Positions 30,757-34,291 of a stretch of 34,291 nucleotides of DNA are shown one piece after another (the first letter of the stretch is position 1; the number at the start of each line of letters is the position of its first letter). Source of the stretch: Coriobacteriia bacterium (GTDB lineage: Bacteria > Actinomycetota > Coriobacteriia > Coriobacteriales > UBA8131); NCBI GenBank assembly GCA_009783245.1, contig WRHL01000013.1, forward strand, positions 1 to 34,291. Reading direction: 5' to 3'. The notes beneath the pieces are model-generated. The model made no database searches. It saw only the letters and a list, made by a program, of their open reading frames with translations, and had not been told where the DNA came from. The position numbers and the translations under genes were made by a program.

Positions 30757-30800
30757 AGGGGGATGGGTGCTGGGCGTGCGGATGCCGCGCGTACCCCTAA
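30757..30800. repeat. Family D repeat
   Basis: GAGGGGGATGGGTGCTGGGC, then GTGCGGATGCCGCGCGTACCCC, matches 28205-28245 with few changes. Confidence 0.6.
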
Positions 30801-30831
30801 GCGAGCGCCGGGCAAGCAGCCGGGTTTATCG

Positions 30832-31908
30832 TCAGAGATAGAGGTTGAAACCCAACAGGTTGGTGATGGCGACGATAAGGACAAACTGCATGAGCAGGTT
30901 GCGGGCCAGGGCCCAGCGGAGCATGAACCACTCGATGCCGGCTTTTTTGTAAAGGTCCCACTGTTTAAAGGCGCCCATCCACCATTTGGGGGTCTCATCG
31001 CGTTCTGGGTGGGTGACATAAAGGCGGACCAGGCGCAAAAAGCCCACGGCGACCGGTAAGGTGACCAGTACCAACAGGCTGGTGAGCGGCAGGGCGCCAA
31101 GGAGAATCCCAACAACGATGCAGCCGTAAGAGGCGACCAACAGCACGATGTCAACCCAGAAGCCGGCCATCTTGGAGCCGAGCAGCACCACAAAGGTGGT
31201 ACGGTTCGCGGCCTTGTCGCTTTCGAAGTCCATGATGGCGTGGGTGTTGACTATGTTCATGGTGAGCAGGCCGCAGGGGATGGAGGCCCAGATGATGCTG
31301 GGGTCGATGCGCACGGTGCAGAGGTAGTACGCGGGGATGGCGATCAGCGCGCCAAAGACGATGCCCACCACCACCTCGCCAAAGCCGTGGTAGCTCAGTC
31401 GCAGCGGCGGGCCGGCGTACATGACGCCCAGCAAGAGTCCCGCGCCGGCAAAGGCGGCCAGGTAGCGCCAATCATAGCCGAGGAACAGCAGGCCCAGCAC
31501 CAGGATGATGACGCCACAGAGCAGGCCAAAGGAGATGAAGAGCCAGCTCACCGTGCGGGTCTCCTCTATGGTTGCCTCGCCTGACTCGATATAGGAGCAC
31601 TTGTGCAGGCGCGCACGGAAGCCGCCATCGATGAGGGCCTCACGCTGGGCGACCGCACCCTTGGTGTAGTCGAAGTAGTCGTCAAGCAGGTTGATGCCGG
31701 TGTGTGCGGAGCCCACCCCCACAAAGCCCAAAAGACCAAGCGCCAGGGCGAGGGGTTGGAAAATGACCTCAGGGTTGTAGATCCACGCTGCGACGGAGAA
31801 GAGTATGCCTACCACATAGGGCGTCAGGGACTGCCCCAGCGCGGGGTTGCGCGAGGCATCGAACCAGAATTTGAAGCCCTGTTTTGGAATGGCGAGCCTT
31901 GCGGACAT
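30832..31908 (-). CDS. UbiA-family prenyltransferase, MenA-like
   Basis: The 358-residue membrane protein has the two aspartate-rich motifs of UbiA prenyltransferases: NLLDDYFDY with N73, D76, D77 and D80, and DFESD with D227 and D231. About eight to nine transmembrane helices are visible. The family attaches a polyprenyl chain to an aromatic ring; MenA does so with 1,4-dihydroxy-2-naphthoate to make demethylmenaquinone, which fits an anaerobic respirer, but other UbiA substrates are possible. The start is the ATG at 31908 (MSARLAIPKQG), with AAAGGAG four to five bases upstream; an upstream reading adds 17 residues. It is about 150 bases from the flavoenzyme gene behind it. Confidence 0.88.
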   Translation of the reverse strand: MSARLAIPKQGFKFWFDASRNPALGQSLTPYVVGILFSVAAWIYNPEVIFQPLALALGLLGFVGVGSAHTGINLLDDYFDYTKGAVAQREALIDGGFRARLHKCSYIESGEATIEETRTVSWLFISFGLLCGVIILVLGLLFLGYDWRYLAAFAGAGLLLGVMYAGPPLRLSYHGFGEVVVGIVFGALIAIPAYYLCTVRIDPSIIWASIPCGLLTMNIVNTHAIMDFESDKAANRTTFVVLLGSKMAGFWVDIVLLVASYGCIVVGILLGALPLTSLLVLVTLPVAVGFLRLVRLYVTHPERDETPKWWMGAFKQWDLYKKAGIEWFMLRWALARNLLMQFVLIVAITNLLGFNLYL

Positions 31909-32058
31909 GGGTCTCCTTTGCGTGAGAGCTACTAGCAGGAAAGCAGTTATTATACCCACAATCTACCTATGGCGTATGGCGTGAGATATCTTTACGGTGG
32001 AGAGCCACAACCCCCTACGCGTGCGGGATGGCGCCTAACCGCAGCATCTGCCGTAGCC

Positions 32059-33495
32059 CTACGCGTGCGGGATGTTGGTGAAGCTAGCCAGCTCGCTGCT
32101 GGTGGTGCAGAGGTCATCCACGCTCAGGTCATGCAGGTTGTTGTGCCCGCACAGGCGGGCAAAATTCTCCAGCTCTGCCAGTGTCACTTTGAAGTAGTTG
32201 GCAACACGCTGCGCGGCGGCATCAACATCCAGGCGCTTTCTGAGCTCCGGGTCATGGGTTGCAATGCCCACCGGACACATGTCGCTGCCGCAGATGCGGT
32301 ACTGTTGGCAACCTGCCGCCAGCATGGCCGCCGTAGCTACCGCCACCGCGTCAGCCCCCAGAGCCAACGCCTTGGCAAAATCCGAGCTGACCCGTAGTCC
32401 GCCGGTTATCACCAGCGAGATATCCAGGCCCACAGAATCCAGATACGCGCGCGCCCGATGCAGCGCATAGACCGTAGGCACAGACGTCGCGTCGCGCACC
32501 AGCTTGGGGCTCGCCCCCGTGGCGCCGCCCCGCCCGTCGATGGTGATGAAATCCGGCCCCGCACTGACGCAGAACTCCAGGTCGCGCTCTATCCTGCCCG
32601 CCGCGATTTTAATCCCTATCGGCCGCCCCTCTGACTCCGCGCGCAGGCGCTCCACCAACTCCCGCAGATCCTTGCGCGTCTTCACATCTGCAAACCCCGA
32701 GGGACTGTGGATATCCTGCCCCTGCGGCTTACCCCGCACCGCGGCAATCTCCGCCGTGACCTTGGCCCCGGGCAAATGCCCGCCCAGCCCCGGCTTGGTG
32801 CCCTGCCCGATCTTGATCTCAATGGCATCAGCAGCCTTGAGGTTCTCCGGCGTCACGCTGTACAGATTTGGCACATATTCAAAGATATAACGATAAGAAG
32901 CGGCCTTTTCCTCGGGTAGGATCCCTCCCTCACCACTGCACATGGCGGTTTGTGCCAAAGCGCTACCCTTTGCCAGGGCTATCTTCGCCTCGCGCGAAAG
33001 CGCGCCAAAGGACATGTGCGAGACGTAGACCGGATTTGCGATGACCAGCGGCTTTGCTGCACGTTTTCCCAGCACCGTGGTGGTGTCAACCACTTCATGG
33101 GGCTCCAGCGGCATGGGGTCAAGCTGAGCTCCCAGGATCAGGATGTCATCCCAACCCGGGCTCACCGTTTGGACACCCATGGCCTCGATGATGGGTTCCC
33201 CGGACACGGCCATTTGATGGATCTCGCCCATGTACCTGCAGGATTCATCCTGGCGGGCGAAGGCCGCATCATAAGCCAGAGAAGCCGCGGCCCCACTTGC
33301 AGGTTGCGCTTCACTGGCGGCTTCAGCAGCGGCTGTCGCCGGCACTGCCGTCGGCGCCGGCGCCGCGGAGGCGATCTCCTCAAAATGCTCGGATCCCGCC
33401 CTGCAGATGGGGCAGTGCAACCCGCCCTTATCGTTAACAAAGGCCTTGTCTTCATCGAACACGGTCATGCATATCTTGCATCTGAACTTCTTCAT
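32059..33495 (-). CDS. FMN-binding glutamate-synthase-like protein with N-terminal rubredoxin-like domain
   Basis: The 478-residue protein begins with a small metal-binding domain (C6, C9, C28, C31) of rubredoxin type, then an Ala/Pro-rich linker (about 42-78), then the FMN-binding barrel of glutamate synthases: PVYVSHMSFGALS, EIKIGQGTKPGLGGHLPG, TIDGRGGATGASP, ITGGLRVSSDFAKALALGAD and the [3Fe-4S] motif C396-x5-C402-x4-C407. There is no glutaminase domain. It could act as an electron-transfer-linked glutamate synthase, or another FMN enzyme of this superfamily. The ATG at 33495 is chosen; a TTG three codons upstream is the alternative. Confidence 0.88.
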   Translation of the reverse strand: MKKFRCKICMTVFDEDKAFVNDKGGLHCPICRAGSEHFEEIASAAPAPTAVPATAAAEAASEAQPASGAAASLAYDAAFARQDESCRYMGEIHQMAVSGEPIIEAMGVQTVSPGWDDILILGAQLDPMPLEPHEVVDTTTVLGKRAAKPLVIANPVYVSHMSFGALSREAKIALAKGSALAQTAMCSGEGGILPEEKAASYRYIFEYVPNLYSVTPENLKAADAIEIKIGQGTKPGLGGHLPGAKVTAEIAAVRGKPQGQDIHSPSGFADVKTRKDLRELVERLRAESEGRPIGIKIAAGRIERDLEFCVSAGPDFITIDGRGGATGASPKLVRDATSVPTVYALHRARAYLDSVGLDISLVITGGLRVSSDFAKALALGADAVAVATAAMLAAGCQQYRICGSDMCPVGIATHDPELRKRLDVDAAAQRVANYFKVTLAELENFARLCGHNNLHDLSVDDLCTTSSELASFTNIPHA

Positions 33496-33522
33496 CGCCA
33501 CCAACCCCTACTCTCTTATTTT

Positions 33523-33903
33523 TTAAACCTGTTTGATATTAGAACCGTATTCGCTTAGTAATGAATCAGTGGTGAGCAGCACCATATCCTCGCGTTGTGC
33601 TTGTGCAACCAGGAGACGATCAAAGGGGTCTTTGTGGATAAGAGGAAGCGTTTCGAGAGCATAGATATGTTTTGGTTGCACAGTAAGTATCGGATACCCC
33701 CTGTCAGCAAAGGCATCTGCAAATTCCACTAGGCTTATGCCCAGGTCGATTTTGCCTAAACTACTCTTGATGGCAATCTCCCACAGAACCACCACGCTCA
33801 GAAAGCATTCGTTCATGGGATCACTAACCAGCTTTGTTATGTAAGAAGACTCAGTACCATTACCTATAGACAAAGCAGCGTTGGTATCAAAGAGTAGCTT
33901 CAC
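33523..33903 (-). CDS. vapC: VapC-type PIN-domain toxin
   Basis: The 126-residue PIN-domain protein has the conserved acidic quartet D6, E42, D95 and D113, in LLFDTN, LWEIAIK, HKDPFDRLLVAQA and LLTTDS. VapC toxins are Mg-dependent ribonucleases, often cutting tRNA. The GTG start overlaps the antitoxin stop as GTGA, the usual antitoxin-first layout. The target is unknown. Confidence 0.93.
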   Translation of the reverse strand: MKLLFDTNAALSIGNGTESSYITKLVSDPMNECFLSVVVLWEIAIKSSLGKIDLGISLVEFADAFADRGYPILTVQPKHIYALETLPLIHKDPFDRLLVAQAQREDMVLLTTDSLLSEYGSNIKQV

Positions 33904-34148
33904 TTGCCTTCTCCCTCGAATAAGGCAATGATCTCATCTTGACCAGCAGTGTCAAAATCCTTTGGAATGGTATAGCACCCCTTGAAGAAGCCAGTCCGCT
34001 GAAGCTTGGTTTTTCCGTTATCTACTATGGGAGAAACAAGCGCAGCGGGCTTTCCATGTTTGGTAATTATTGTAGGCACACCCTTTTGCGCCTTGTCAAC
34101 CAGTTTTGAGAGATTTGCTTTTGCGTCATAAAGACCAACGGCGTCCAT
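33900..34148 (-). CDS. Phd/YefM-type antitoxin
   Basis: The 82-residue protein has the Phd/YefM N-terminal DNA-binding fold (YDAKANLSKLVDKAQKG, then TIITKHGKPAALVSP) and a C-terminal tail that would wrap the PIN toxin. It should neutralise VapC and repress the operon through the two TGACTAGTCA palindromes just upstream. AGAGG lies six bases before the ATG. Confidence 0.92.
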   Translation of the reverse strand: MDAVGLYDAKANLSKLVDKAQKGVPTIITKHGKPAALVSPIVDNGKTKLQRTGFFKGCYTIPKDFDTAGQDEIIALFEGEGK

Positions 34149-34173
34149 TGCAGCCTCTTTCTTCTACCAATTC

Positions 34174-34211
34174 TGACTAGTCATAGTATAAACTCTTATT
34201 CTGACTAGTCA
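34174..34211 (-). promoter_or_regulatory. Paired TGACTAGTCA operators of phd-vapC
   Basis: TGACTAGTCA, a perfect palindrome, occurs at 34174-34183 and 34202-34211, centres 28 bp apart, each preceded by TTC. One lies just downstream of the -10 and the other overlaps the -35, as expected for antitoxin autorepression. Confidence 0.85.
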
Positions 34212-34212
34212 A
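34185..34212 (-). promoter_or_regulatory. phd-vapC promoter
   Basis: On the minus strand TTGACT (34207-34212) and TATACT (34185-34190) are 16 bases apart, close to the sigma-70 consensus and bracketed by the operators. Confidence 0.75.
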
Positions 34213-34234
34213 TACAGATAGTTTAGCAAGTAGA

Positions 34235-34282
34235 GTGACAGGGGGTCGAAACGTGACAGGGGGTCAAACGTGACAGGGGGTC
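34235..34282. repeat. Three GTGACAGGGGGTC direct repeats at the window edge
   Basis: GTGACAGGGGGTC occurs at 34235, 34253 and 34270, spaced 18 and 17 bp, joined by GAAAC-, AAAC- and GGTAC-like links. The array may continue beyond the window. It resembles half of a family A unit (TGACA, then GGGG), but this is not certain. Confidence 0.75.
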
Positions 34283-34291
34283 GGTACGTTT

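Larger units (their letters stand above)
30467..30831. other. Intergenic region with repeats upstream of padR
   Basis: This 365-bp stretch lies beyond the padR promoter and before the end of menA. It contains two family D copies and a family A cluster. No gene is supported. Confidence 0.6.

Overview
The window reads as a chromosomal segment of a moderately GC-rich actinobacterium, most likely class Coriobacteriia (Eggerthellaceae-like). This is inferred without a database search. The basis is a Tat-exported, lipobox-bearing fumarate-reductase-like flavoprotein divergent from a LuxR-type regulator with a multi-helix membrane N-terminus, a pairing I associate with that group, plus a MenA-type prenyltransferase and base composition. 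No tRNA, rRNA, CRISPR array, transposase or phage gene was seen.

Layout (strand in brackets). 1-3.3 kb: a stand-alone TipAS-domain protein (-), the def-fmt pair for formyl-Met processing (-), and a Fic AMP-transferase-like protein (-). 3.6-6.7 kb: a carboxymuconolactone-decarboxylase-like protein plus an ArsS-type radical SAM protein (+), converging on a hipBA toxin-antitoxin operon (-). 6.9-10.3 kb: a methyltransferase, a zinc-ribbon protein and a beta-helix/InlB-repeat surface protein (all -). 10.5-14.9 kb: PHP phosphatase, diacylglycerol-kinase-like protein and priA (-), closely spaced. 15-19.4 kb: flavoprotein (-), then luxR-like regulator and a lipoprotein (+). 19.4-26.9 kb: rpe-cysteine desulfurase (-), and the tightly packed ispH-DUF512 radical SAM-der-plsY-gpsA run (-), joining isoprenoid synthesis, ribosome assembly and phospholipid synthesis. 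27-34 kb: a flavodoxin-fold oxidoreductase (+), a 700-bp repeat-filled gap, a radical SAM protein, a padR-DUF2812 pair, menA-like, a rubredoxin/glutamate-synthase-like flavoenzyme and a phd-vapC toxin-antitoxin pair (all -).

The most striking feature is repetitive DNA. At least four families of short palindromic or REP-like repeats are scattered through the spacers, and two of them also lie inside protein-coding genes without breaking the frame. A 29-bp near-palindrome with half-site ATGACAAAGGGGAC occurs inside the cysteine desulfurase and the DUF512 radical SAM genes and forms the start of a lipoprotein gene; a related 28-bp perfect inverted repeat lies in arsS. All are read in the same frame, giving the peptide core K-G/R-T-V-P-F (K-G-T-V-L-F and R-T-V-P-F in arsS). 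Because the element is palindromic, either orientation encodes the same peptide. A second, 76-bp family (core peptide VTPGLTRGLPQ) sits twice in priA, again in one frame. This resembles the protein-inserted Rickettsia palindromic elements, but I know of no such description for this group.

Three regulatory regions are unusually legible: hipBA, padR-DUF2812 and phd-vapC each have a near-consensus sigma-70 promoter overlapped by paired inverted-repeat operators. Six ~20-bp-spaced copies of an AACCGCGTT motif precede the luxR-like gene.
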